A stretch of 64,000 nucleotides of DNA from Faecalibacterium sp. I4-1-79 (GTDB lineage Bacteria; Bacillota; Clostridia; Oscillospirales; Ruminococcaceae), in contig NZ_CP094467.1 of the NCBI RefSeq assembly GCF_023347235.1, forward strand, positions 1,612,001-1,676,000, read 5' to 3'. The position numbers were made by a program, and so were the translations under genes. Of the stretch, positions 49,819 through 57,573 are shown one piece after another (within the stretch, counting starts at the first letter, position 1; each line of letters opens with the position of its first letter). The notes beneath the pieces are model-generated. The model worked only from the letters and a program-made list of their open reading frames with translations, was not told the DNA's origin and searched no databases.

Positions 49819-50850
49819 ATGGCAGAAGGTCGTGCAGGAGCGCTTGAAGATTATGCAACTGCGGCGTTTTCTGTGTCTGGCGTGAAGCAAGACATTTCGT
49901 TGGAGGATTGGAAAGGCGGCTGGGCTTCTATTGTCGGCGGTTTGAACGGAAAGCCGACAAGCCAGCAGTTCAACATGGTTACATATATTTTGAGTGCCCT
50001 GCTGAATCAGGCCATTTCCGACCTGTCTACCGTTAAGGGAACGGCAAACAGCGCGTTGCCTAAGAGCGATTTTACGGCGAAACAGATTGTGGCCCTGCTG
50101 GCTGCATACGGGCTGATGGAAGGCTGTGATGCCGATACGGTTGATGGTAAACACGCGAATGCTTTTGCACCGTCTACGCATGAACATTCTGCAAGCCAGA
50201 TTACAAGCGGGAACCTTCCGATTGAACGCGGTGGTACAGGTTCTGGCACCTCCGCTGATGCCTGCAAAAACCTTGGCGCAATGCGCAATGTGGGCGGCAC
50301 GTTCACCGGAACGGTGTATTTTGCAAACGGCACGGTACATTATGTGACATCCGCAGGTGATGCACACTTTAAGTCTTTGTCGGTGTCAGGTGATATTTCC
50401 GCGCAGCGTGTCTACGATGCGGTCTACAACGACTATGCGGAGCTCATGCCGCGTGGCGAGCAGACCGAACCCGGTGATATTATCGCTCTGGATACTGGGA
50501 GCCAGATGGAACGGTATATCAAGGCCACGAACCTATCTAGCCGTATCGCAGGCATCCACACGGATGAGTACGCTATGCTCATTGGTGGAAATAAAGTGGT
50601 TGAAGGGCAGGATTTCCTTGAGGAAAACCTGCCCGATTTTATTCCGGTGTCCTTAGCAGGACGTGTTCACACGAAAGTGGTTGGACCTGTCCATACGGGC
50701 GATTACATCGTTCTGTCCAGCGCGCCCGGCGTTGGGCGCGCGGTCGGCTCGTGCGAATCGTACCCGGCGAACAAAATTGTGGGATACGCCTGTGAGGGTG
50801 ATAACCGCACGGATCTGCGGCTTGTGAAGGTGAGAGTAGGTGGTGTGTGA
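49819..50850 (+). CDS. tail fibre protein
   Basis: A 343-aa protein. Fibre motifs ADTVDGKHANAFAPSTHEHS and GNLPIERGGTGSGTSADACK, which occur in stalk regions of many fibres; the C-terminal domain (AVYNDYAELMPRGEQTEPGD, IIALDTG, GYACEGDNRTDLRLVKVRVG) resembles fibre chaperone or autoprotease-like ends. It ends in a TGATG overlap with the cysteine-comb gene, so the two are translationally coupled. Confidence 0.85.
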   Translation: MAEGRAGALEDYATAAFSVSGVKQDISLEDWKGGWASIVGGLNGKPTSQQFNMVTYILSALLNQAISDLSTVKGTANSALPKSDFTAKQIVALLAAYGLMEGCDADTVDGKHANAFAPSTHEHSASQITSGNLPIERGGTGSGTSADACKNLGAMRNVGGTFTGTVYFANGTVHYVTSAGDAHFKSLSVSGDISAQRVYDAVYNDYAELMPRGEQTEPGDIIALDTGSQMERYIKATNLSSRIAGIHTDEYAMLIGGNKVVEGQDFLEENLPDFIPVSLAGRVHTKVVGPVHTGDYIVLSSAPGVGRAVGSCESYPANKIVGYACEGDNRTDLRLVKVRVGGV

Positions 50851-51950
50851 TGGCTCAAAGAAGCACAAAGGTTTACTCGGCCGACTACACAGAACTTAAA
50901 AAACAGCTGGACGCTGAACTTAATCGTCGCGGAAAAAGCGAAGGGACAGGACAGGGCCAGAGCGTTGGAAGCATGGCGGCTTATATCAGTTCTTTTTCTG
51001 TCGTCCCTGCGGCCGGTAGGCAAATTACCAATGAGCACATCCAGAAAATTACACAGCCTATCTCGGCGATTACCGGAAGCGCTATCACACCGGAAAACGG
51101 CTCCAAGGTCGCTGCAGATGTGCTCACCCGGGCGGCTGCACTGCTTAGCCAATTGAGCGCGATTTCTGAAACTGCAACATCCAGCGGCTGCGGCGGGGCT
51201 TGCTCGGGGCTCTGCACTACGGGTTGCTATTCAGCCTGTTCCAGCTGTACCGGCTCATGTACGGGAGGCTGTACCGGCTCGTGCACAAAAAGCTGTGCCA
51301 ATGATTGCACCGGCTCATGCACCGGCTCTTGTGTGAGCACTTGCACAGGGACTTGCACGGGTTCCTGCACTAAGTCGTGCGCCAACGACTGTACCAGCAC
51401 CTGTACAGGCACCTGTACTGGCAGCTGTACCGGCACCTGCACAGGAACCTGTACGAAGACGTGTGCCAATGACTGCGGGGGAAGTTGTGCTGGCGGTTGC
51501 ACAGGTACATGCGCTGGAACGTGCGTAGGCACTTGTACTGGTAGTTGCACAGGAAGCTGTACAAAGACGTGTGCGGATAACTGCACTAACAATTGCAAGA
51601 CATCCTGCAAGGGAGGATGTTCTGGTAGTTGTGATGGATGTTCAAGTACTTGTGAGGGAAGCTGTAGCGCAAATTGCGCAGACGACTGTGCAAGTAACTG
51701 TACCACGAACTGCAAAAGCTATTGCGCTAGTGACTGTCAGGAAACCTGCACGGGTTCAGGTTGCCTTTTGAACTGTGAATCGGGCTGTTCTAATAGTTGC
51801 AAGGGTTCATGCAATTCGCACTGCGGCGAGCGCTGTACGAGCAGTTGCGATACCAGTTGCGACGGTTGCTCTGGCTCCTGCAGTGGTAGCTGTAGTGGTA
51901 GCTGCAGCGGGAGTTGTGGAGGAAATTGTTCTGGAGGACTTTTGTGGTAA
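50850..51950 (+). CDS. CXXX-repeat protein with about 63 cysteines
   Basis: A 366-aa protein. Residues 1-110 form an ordinary polar N-terminal domain (STKVYSADYTELKKQLDAEL, AAYISSFSVVPAAGRQITNE). From about residue 115 to the end, cysteine occurs nearly every fourth position (CTGSCTGGCTGSCTKSC, CANDCTGSC and variants), interrupted by a few CxxC and one CxxxxC. A C-TKS/T-C-AND-C block recurs every 28 residues three times. Spacer residues are small (T, G, S, N). The linked radical SAM enzyme and helper point to a modified repeat protein on the phage tail. Confidence 0.85.
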   Translation: MAQRSTKVYSADYTELKKQLDAELNRRGKSEGTGQGQSVGSMAAYISSFSVVPAAGRQITNEHIQKITQPISAITGSAITPENGSKVAADVLTRAAALLSQLSAISETATSSGCGGACSGLCTTGCYSACSSCTGSCTGGCTGSCTKSCANDCTGSCTGSCVSTCTGTCTGSCTKSCANDCTSTCTGTCTGSCTGTCTGTCTKTCANDCGGSCAGGCTGTCAGTCVGTCTGSCTGSCTKTCADNCTNNCKTSCKGGCSGSCDGCSSTCEGSCSANCADDCASNCTTNCKSYCASDCQETCTGSGCLLNCESGCSNSCKGSCNSHCGERCTSSCDTSCDGCSGSCSGSCSGSCSGSCGGNCSGGLLW

Positions 51951-51962
51951 TAGGAGAATGAT

Positions 51963-52547
51963 ATGGAAATGACTGTTCGTTATGCAAAAAATGCTGATGC
52001 TGATGTTGATGCATCATACCTCCGCAATCTGCCGCTTATCAAACTACTTCAGCAGGAACCGGTAAATACAGAGGACTGGGATGTGCTTCTTTCTGCAACA
52101 CCCAATGGAGAAGACAAGCTGCTTTGGTGCCTTAGTTATGTTGGAGCCCTTTGCGCTCTTGATGCAACGGATTTTGATAACTGGTTTATCTACTGTTTGA
52201 CTGTAATCGATTCGGCGCTGGAGGCTTGCAAAATTGAGAGCGCGTCCGAAGAGCGCAAAAATCTTCTGGCCCTTGGTTTGGCAGCACGGACGTTCAATTT
52301 TTCCGCAAATCCTGTCACTAAGCAGCTGAAATGTGGAGATACACTGCGGAGTGCCGGGGAATATGCCTGCTCTGAGGATGCAGATATCTTTGCGATGTGG
52401 TACGTTCTTCGTACTTTAACCGATTACCTTCGGCTGAACTTCAATGAAAATCTTCGGGCACTTACTTCTGCAATGGGAGCCATGAACAAAATTCGGGCCC
52501 GGTATACTCAGATCGTGGGGCGACTTCCCAAGATTGATGCTTGCTGA
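51963..52547 (+). CDS. unknown protein of the CXXX locus, 194 aa
   Basis: Starts MEMTVRYAKNADADVDASYL after TAGGAG. All-helical (LLWCLSYVGALCALDATDFD, MWYVLRTLTDYLRLNFNENL). No family recognised. Position between the repeat protein and its probable maturation genes suggests a scaffold or partner protein; this is inference. Confidence 0.65.
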   Translation: MEMTVRYAKNADADVDASYLRNLPLIKLLQQEPVNTEDWDVLLSATPNGEDKLLWCLSYVGALCALDATDFDNWFIYCLTVIDSALEACKIESASEERKNLLALGLAARTFNFSANPVTKQLKCGDTLRSAGEYACSEDADIFAMWYVLRTLTDYLRLNFNENLRALTSAMGAMNKIRARYTQIVGRLPKIDAC

Positions 52548-52561
52548 GAAAGGATGCCAAC

Positions 52562-52864
52562 ATGAAGATTATTGAACTGTCCCAAGTCGAAAGCGAGACT
52601 GTGGAACGGGCATTTTATGAGGTTGATTCATACGAAAAAATTATGGCAGTACTCAACCGCCAACTGAACGCCAAAGCAAACTCCGATACAAAGGAAATTA
52701 TCATGCACTATGCGGAACTGTGCCGTATGGCCCACATGAAACTGCAGATGGCGCAGAACGCGGTACTGAAAAACCACATCGATTTGAGCAGTGAACCTTT
52801 CAACGGATACCAATTTGACTTTGGACGGAAGGAGGTGCAGTTGTTTGAAAAGCAAACGGTTTGA
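52562..52864 (+). CDS. small helical protein, candidate CXXX-repeat modification helper
   Basis: A 100-aa protein starting MKIIELSQVESETVERAFYE (GAAAGGA 8 nt upstream). Two long helices (SYEKIMAVLNRQLNAKANSD, LCRMAHMKLQMAQNAVLKNH). Ends overlapping the radical SAM gene by 20 nt. Size and linkage match the small helper protein named with CXXX-repeat peptide modification systems; sequence match not verified. Confidence 0.6.
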   Translation: MKIIELSQVESETVERAFYEVDSYEKIMAVLNRQLNAKANSDTKEIIMHYAELCRMAHMKLQMAQNAVLKNHIDLSSEPFNGYQFDFGRKEVQLFEKQTV

Positions 52865-54185
52865 GGATTACGGAAACTCTGTCCAGAGACTGTACTGCCG
52901 TGATTTACCTGAAACGCGAAGTGCTTGTCGCAATGTTACATTTCAGGTGACCAGCGGGTGCAATCTCAGATGTTCGTATTGCTACGAGCATCACAAAGGA
53001 GCGGAGAGTATGACTCCCGAAACCGGCAAAAGAATCGTTGATTATCTGCTGGATCTGTATAAGCAGAACACCTCTGACTTCGTCAACCAAGACACAAAAG
53101 CCGTTGTTCTTGACTTTATCGGGGGAGAGCCTTTGCTGGAAGCCCCCTTGATTGAATGCATCTGCGATTACTGGTTTGAGCAATGCTGGAAACGCAGTAT
53201 CCCTCTTGCGCCGTTTACCAGAATTTCGTTTGCCACAAACGGTCAGCTGTGGTTCAGTCCTGAAGCGCAGCACCTTTTTGAGAAATATCATGAAATGATG
53301 TCCGTTACCGTCAGCATTGACGGCGTGCAGGAGCTTCATGATATGTACCGACTTGATGAACATGGAAACGGAAGCTTCGCAAAGGCGTGGAAAGCGTTTC
53401 AGGACAGTAAAAAGTACGGCTGGAACGGTTCAACGAAAATGACTTTTGTTCCCGGTTCGTTCAAGTATATCGCAGATAGCATCATAATGATGCTGAATGA
53501 GGGATGCGACAGCATTGCCTGTAACTATGCTTATGAGCCTCTTTATAATCCGTCAGATGGCTATGTTTTGTACAGCCAATTGAAAATTGTGGCTAACTAC
53601 ATTGTGAACAATAGGCTGGATGTGCTGGTCACAATTTTTGACAGCCTCTTAGGGGGGAGAGCTAAAGACAATCACAACTTTTGTGGTGGCACGGGCTCTA
53701 TGCTATCGTTTGCTCCTGATGGATCTGCGTACCCCTGCATTCGATACGCACCCATTAGTATTGGCGAGGAAAAGTCGAAGAAAGTTCGCTTCGGCAGCGT
53801 CTATGATGGTCTGTATACCACTGATTCCCAACGCAAGGCTAAAGCAGAACTCGATGCGATTACCCTCACCTCACAGTCTGAGCAGAAGTGTATTGACTGC
53901 CCTGTATCTGCCGGCTGTGGCTGGTGTTCCGGTTTGAACTATGAGATGTACGGCACAGCCAATAAACGCTTTACGGGCATCTGCTGGGCTCATAAAGCCC
54001 GCGTTCTTGCAAGCGCATACTATCACAACCGGCGGTACATCGAAATAGGGGATTGCCTTCCCATCAAGGCTGAACTGCCAAAAGATGATGCTCTCGAGAT
54101 ACTTCCCGCTGCCGACTATGAAGAGTTTCTTAAAATCGAAAGAGCAGCCCTTCTGAAATTCGCTGATGAAAATGGAATCGGCTGA
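52845..54185 (+). CDS. radical SAM/SPASM peptide maturase (CXXX-repeat target type)
   Basis: A 446-aa protein; TTG start chosen for the perfect AAGGAGGTG 7 nt upstream. Radical SAM cluster CNLRCSYCY (Cys39, 43, 46), then FIGGEPLL and ISFATNGQLW with VSIDGVQELHD. C-terminal SPASM-like cysteines at 280, 298, 349, 352, 358, 361 and 380 (CIDCPVSAGCGWC) would hold auxiliary clusters. Such enzymes install thioether or other carbon-linked crosslinks on peptides. Substrate is presumably the cysteine comb two genes upstream. Confidence 0.88.
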   Translation: MKSKRFEDYGNSVQRLYCRDLPETRSACRNVTFQVTSGCNLRCSYCYEHHKGAESMTPETGKRIVDYLLDLYKQNTSDFVNQDTKAVVLDFIGGEPLLEAPLIECICDYWFEQCWKRSIPLAPFTRISFATNGQLWFSPEAQHLFEKYHEMMSVTVSIDGVQELHDMYRLDEHGNGSFAKAWKAFQDSKKYGWNGSTKMTFVPGSFKYIADSIIMMLNEGCDSIACNYAYEPLYNPSDGYVLYSQLKIVANYIVNNRLDVLVTIFDSLLGGRAKDNHNFCGGTGSMLSFAPDGSAYPCIRYAPISIGEEKSKKVRFGSVYDGLYTTDSQRKAKAELDAITLTSQSEQKCIDCPVSAGCGWCSGLNYEMYGTANKRFTGICWAHKARVLASAYYHNRRYIEIGDCLPIKAELPKDDALEILPAADYEEFLKIERAALLKFADENGIG

Positions 54186-54196
54186 AAGGAGAATGT

Positions 54197-54784
54197 ATGG
54201 CGATTCTGATTGCGAGTACCCTGCTGGAAACCGAAACCGAGGCATGGTACTCATTCTATGTGGACACGATGGAAGATGTCAAAGGTCTGCCTACGAGCAA
54301 AAGCACGGGTTCATCGTACAAGGTCAAAAAATTTGCAAAGCCGGCCAGTCAGGCATACTGCATCGAAATGGCGGCGCAATACGTCCTGGACGGTAATGAT
54401 GAATGGCGGTTGCTCTATGCAATCCGCGATGATGTGGCAGATGCAATTCTGAAAAATGTGGAAGAAATCAAGCAGATCGTTGCCAATACCAGCGCATCGG
54501 AACAGGCTGCGGCGCGGAGCGCATCTGCGGCAAATGCCAGCGCAATCGCGGCCAGCAAGTCCGAAAGAATCTCCACAGAAAATGCGTCTTCTGCGGCGGC
54601 AAGTGAGCGCGCATCGAGGGATAGTGCATTAGACGCAAGAGCTGCCGAAGGAAATACGCTGAACTACATGAACCGGACAGCGGACATTGCCAATCAGGTG
54701 GCAGGGTCGGCGGCATCTATCAATTTTGCATTCGGACCGGATGTCGATGGCCGTTTCTCCTTTTTTGTCCGCAGGAGCAGTTAA
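54197..54784 (+). CDS. coiled-coil tail protein with short C-terminal tip motif
   Basis: A 195-aa protein. N-terminal globular part (MAILIASTLLETETEAWYSF), then about 85 residues of alanine/serine/glutamate coiled coil (ASEQAAARSASAANASAIAA) and a terminal INFAFGPDVDGRFSFFVRRS. The same end motif GPDxxGRxSFF closes the 87-aa protein at 55051-55314. Probably a trimeric fibre or adaptor. AAAGGAG precedes the ATG. Confidence 0.7.
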   Translation: MAILIASTLLETETEAWYSFYVDTMEDVKGLPTSKSTGSSYKVKKFAKPASQAYCIEMAAQYVLDGNDEWRLLYAIRDDVADAILKNVEEIKQIVANTSASEQAAARSASAANASAIAASKSERISTENASSAAASERASRDSALDARAAEGNTLNYMNRTADIANQVAGSAASINFAFGPDVDGRFSFFVRRSS

Positions 54785-54845
54785 AATCACGGATTCCGTG
54801 ATTTTCTAACAAAAATCAGATTTACAGATGTTGCATGGCTATAAT
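54784..54845 (+). promoter_or_regulatory. terminator-like palindrome and promoter before the DGR unit
   Basis: An 11-bp inverted repeat (half-site AAAATCACGGA, 54784-54806) follows the fibre stop codon at once. TATAAT at 54840-54845 with only a weak -35 (CAGATT, 17 nt upstream) may start a separate transcript for the downstream receptor-binding and DGR genes. TCTAACAAAAATCAGATTT (54805-54823) lies between and recalls the early operator sequence. Confidence 0.45.
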
Positions 54846-54861
54846 CTGGAAAGGAGTTTCT

Positions 54862-55038
54862 ATGTTCAAAGTTATGCAGCAGTATGGCACCGTAGCCCAG
54901 CCGGCCACGGTGTACTACTGCGACGATGAAGCAGACCTGCAGAATATCAAATCTGCACCGATGGGGGCGCAAGCACTGGTTATCCACACAGGCAATATCT
55001 ATATCGCCGATTCTACCGGGAAGTTCTACCCGATGTAA
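54862..55038 (+). CDS. small tail-accessory protein, 58 aa
   Basis: GGAAAGGAG precedes the ATG at 54862. Starts MFKVMQQYGTVAQPATVYYC; a small beta-rich protein ending IYIADSTGKFYPM. Function unknown; position suggests a fibre adaptor. Confidence 0.65.
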   Translation: MFKVMQQYGTVAQPATVYYCDDEADLQNIKSAPMGAQALVIHTGNIYIADSTGKFYPM

Positions 55039-55050
55039 GGATGGTGGCGT

Positions 55051-55314
55051 ATGATTGATATTTTGACCTACGCAATCGCTCGCAGGAAATCAGCAGCAAA
55101 ATTGGATGAACTGTATAGTCAGACAAAAGCTGTTGCGGATGCGGCGAAAGATAGTGCAGAGACCAGCAAGGCCGCTGCCGAGACATCGAAGGATCTGCTG
55201 AACAAGACGACAGCTGCGGCCCAGCAGGCTGCAGCAAGTGCTGCTGCTACAAACTATGCGCTTGGCCCGGACGAGAGTGGCCGACTGTCGTTTTTCATCA
55301 AGAAAAGCACCTAA
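55051..55314 (+). CDS. coiled-coil tail protein with shared tip motif, 87 aa
   Basis: Starts MIDILTYAIARRKSAAKLDE; alanine/serine/lysine coiled coil (AKDSAETSKAAAETSKDLLN) ending NYALGPDESGRLSFFIKKST. The end is paralogous to that of 54197-54784. Directly upstream of the variable protein, so it may attach that protein to the fibre. Confidence 0.65.
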   Translation: MIDILTYAIARRKSAAKLDELYSQTKAVADAAKDSAETSKAAAETSKDLLNKTTAAAQQAAASAAATNYALGPDESGRLSFFIKKST

Positions 55315-55329
55315 AAGGGGGTATAAGAA

Positions 55330-57057
55330 ATGGCTGACACATGGGAACTTATCAATCATCCTCTGACCGATGAAACCGGTCTGGTACTGGCCGCTCAGAT
55401 GAAACGCCAAAATGACATTTTGGCAGGCATTGCTGCTGGTACTGCCGGTGCGGAATTCGTGGATGCAACATTCCGCGGTCTGCTGGATGGCAAAAATACC
55501 ACAGAAATCTTCTGGAGCTGGTGGCCGCTGTCTGCCGGTGATGGCGTGACGAAGTATCAGCGTCTGGAACGCTTTGCGAAAATGCTCGCAGAGAGCGCTC
55601 GCAGCAAAACCTACACCGTTCGCTTCTACAGTGATGATGTGAGTGGTGATTACACCGGCACCCCGCTGGATGATCTGGCAGACGGGCGTGAAGCGGCTCC
55701 GCTTCTGACTGACACCAGCCCGGAAACCGCAGACTGGTCGGAAGAGGATCCTTTCACATGGTACATTCGCGCCAATGCGCTGTCCTTGGAAGATGGCACG
55801 ATGAACGTGCTGGCAGTTGAGGGTGAAACCGGGTTTGATCTTTCCGGCGAAACCGCACCCGTTTACTGCTTCGCTCTGTCCTTGATGCTGAAGGAGTGGG
55901 AGGATGGCGCATACCTGTATAACTCTTTCCGCACCTTCGAGGGCGGCGGCTATGATCCTATGGCTGGCGATGTGGCCCCTGATAAGAGTCGCCGCTGGCT
56001 GACATGGCACCCGGCTTTCCTTGGCGGCAAAAATTCCAAGGGTGGAATGACCAGCGGTGCTGGACTGCCCCCGATGCCGTGGACAAGCGCCAACGCAGCT
56101 ATCCCTATGGCTCGTAAGATTACCGCTTATGATGCCCTGTGGACTGACTGCGACCAGCAGTATGTTCTGGCCCAATGGCGGTTGCGCCATTGGACGCTGA
56201 GCAACAGCGGCAAGCTGGAGGGCTGCACTGTCTATAATTACCAGTACAGCCCTGCTGTGGCGGAAACTGGAGTAAAGCGAGTGCTCGTGACGAAAGCGCA
56301 GGGGGCAAATTTCCTCGTGGGCTCTGCTGTTTGCATGGGTGAGCGTGGCGAGAATACGGGAACGGACCGCAACACGGACTATAATCATAATATTTTCAAC
56401 TGGGCCAAGATTTCCAGCATTACCAATGTGACCGTGAGCGAGACCGAGTATGTGGCTCTGAACCTTGAGTTGGATTCTCCTATCGACACTACGACCACGA
56501 TGCTGGTATCTACTATGCCGTGGGAGTCCGGCACAACAGAGGGCGTGCAGGGGCATAGCGATGGATGTCGGGGTAATCTGACGAACGGAAAATATCCGTA
56601 CCGTGTGGCCGGCATCGAGATGCAGATCGGCGCTTATACGGAACAGCTTGACCCTCTGTGGAAAGCCAGCATCGTGGACGATGACCACTGGCACTATGAC
56701 GCGTTCTCCTGCAAGAGCGGTGAGAAGCAGGTTGGTTCTATCTCCTCGGACTATGCCCAGACCGGCTCCTTCGACCTGAACGACAAGGCGACTTGGTCGT
56801 GGCACTATATCCGTAAGCTGGGCAAGTTGGGTACGGAAGCCATGATGTATGAAAAGTTCAATGGCAGCGGTTCCACCTATGTACGGGCTGCGTTCGTTTC
56901 GCCCGGTTCGGCGGGTCTGTACGCCCCGTGGCGCGGTGGCGGCCTGGGTGACGGTGCTCCCTGCGGCCTGCCTTGCGCGTATGGCCACCTTTCCCCGGCG
57001 TCCTCGTGCTGGAACGGCGTGCCCCGGCTTGCTGGCTCGGGCAAAAAGAGAGGGTGA
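55330..57057 (+). CDS. DGR variable receptor-binding protein
   Basis: A 575-aa protein starting MADTWELINHPLTDETGLVL, AAQMKRQNDILAG. Middle: WHPAFLGGKNSKGGMTSGAG, PPMPWTSANAAIPM. The C-terminus (about 519-568) is the variable region and reads SPGSAGLYAPWRGGGLGDGA, with NGVPRLAG after it, a C-type-lectin-like DGR fold. Ten residues differ from those the template would encode: 523, 538, 540, 544, 551, 553, 554, 558, 560 and 567. Probably the tail tip protein that touches the host. Confidence 0.9.
   Translation: MADTWELINHPLTDETGLVLAAQMKRQNDILAGIAAGTAGAEFVDATFRGLLDGKNTTEIFWSWWPLSAGDGVTKYQRLERFAKMLAESARSKTYTVRFYSDDVSGDYTGTPLDDLADGREAAPLLTDTSPETADWSEEDPFTWYIRANALSLEDGTMNVLAVEGETGFDLSGETAPVYCFALSLMLKEWEDGAYLYNSFRTFEGGGYDPMAGDVAPDKSRRWLTWHPAFLGGKNSKGGMTSGAGLPPMPWTSANAAIPMARKITAYDALWTDCDQQYVLAQWRLRHWTLSNSGKLEGCTVYNYQYSPAVAETGVKRVLVTKAQGANFLVGSAVCMGERGENTGTDRNTDYNHNIFNWAKISSITNVTVSETEYVALNLELDSPIDTTTTMLVSTMPWESGTTEGVQGHSDGCRGNLTNGKYPYRVAGIEMQIGAYTEQLDPLWKASIVDDDHWHYDAFSCKSGEKQVGSISSDYAQTGSFDLNDKATWSWHYIRKLGKLGTEAMMYEKFNGSGSTYVRAAFVSPGSAGLYAPWRGGGLGDGAPCGLPCAYGHLSPASSCWNGVPRLAGSGKKRG
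56886..57034 (+). repeat. DGR variable repeat (VR)
   Basis: 149 bp in the 3' end of the variable gene, aligned without gaps to TR at 57181-57329 (offset 295). Sixteen positions differ and every one is A in TR; changes are to G, C and T. None of the 127 non-A template positions differs. The VR ends 20 bp before the stop codon. Confidence 0.95.
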
Positions 57058-57058
57058 A

Positions 57059-57147
57059 TATGTGCCGTAGGCACATAGAGGGGGTGTAACCCCCTAATCC
57101 CCGTTCACGTTTCCCAGCTTGCGCCGATGGTTTACCATCGGCGCAAG
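57059..57147. promoter_or_regulatory. three hairpins between VR and TR
   Basis: Hairpin 1: TATGTGCC/GGCACATA with GTA loop (57059-57077), starting 24 bp after VR. Hairpin 2: AGGGGGT/ACCCCCT with GTA loop (57079-57095). Hairpin 3: CTTGCGCCGATGG/CCATCGGCGCAAG with TTTA loop (57118-57147). In the Bordetella phage DGR a hairpin/cruciform just after VR helps target recognition; hairpin 1 or 2 is well placed. Hairpin 3 may terminate the target transcript or shape the TR RNA. Confidence 0.7.
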
Positions 57148-57180
57148 CCGATTATTTTATGGAGCAATGAAGCGGCGTGT

Positions 57181-57329
57181 GGCTGCGTTCATTTCGCCCG
57201 GTTCGGCGGGTCTGTACGCCCCGTGGCGCGGTGGCAACCTGAATGACGGTGCTAACTGCGGCCTGCCTTGCGCGAATGGCAACAATTCCCCGGCGAACTC
57301 GAGCTGGAACGGCGTGCCCCGGAATGCTG
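57181..57329 (+). repeat. DGR template repeat (TR), probably transcribed as RNA
   Basis: 149 bp, partner of VR. Read in the VR frame it has eight Asn AAY codons at the variable sites; AAY codons cannot mutate at A to a stop. It lies between the target gene and the RT in the usual order. A short open frame across it (with its own stop at 57338-57340) is a consequence of copying VR and not evidence of a protein. Confidence 0.93.
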
Positions 57330-57573
57330 ATGATAAATAGCCCTCAAAAGGGCATAAGCGTTTCATTGCGCCTGTGGCTTGACCACTAAGATCATGTTAT
57401 ACCGACACCATGCAGCTGAGCGTTTCGAGATATACGGACGCATTGGTGAGAGCGTGGCCGCAGTTTTTGGGACTGCGTGGCGGTGAGTAGTAGAAATCCG
57501 TTTTGCCTGATTTAAGGCCTGAAACGGCAACCGAAATCCGTTGAACATCAGCAAGTTTGGAGGCTTTAAGGAT

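Noticed and set aside
51227-51715. Long antisense open frame opposite the cysteine repeats
   Set aside because: It is a by-product of the repetitive TGC-ACC codons on the + strand; it has no ribosome site and is all V/Q/P/H repeats.
51180-51945. DNA repeats in the cysteine gene as a CRISPR or minisatellite
   Set aside because: Period follows a 4-codon protein repeat in one long frame with a ribosome-coupled start.
57119-57340. Open frame across TR as a protein gene
   Set aside because: TR copies the VR reading frame, so openness is expected. The only ATG in place is within the hairpin-to-TR leader and has no ribosome site; TR is read as RNA.
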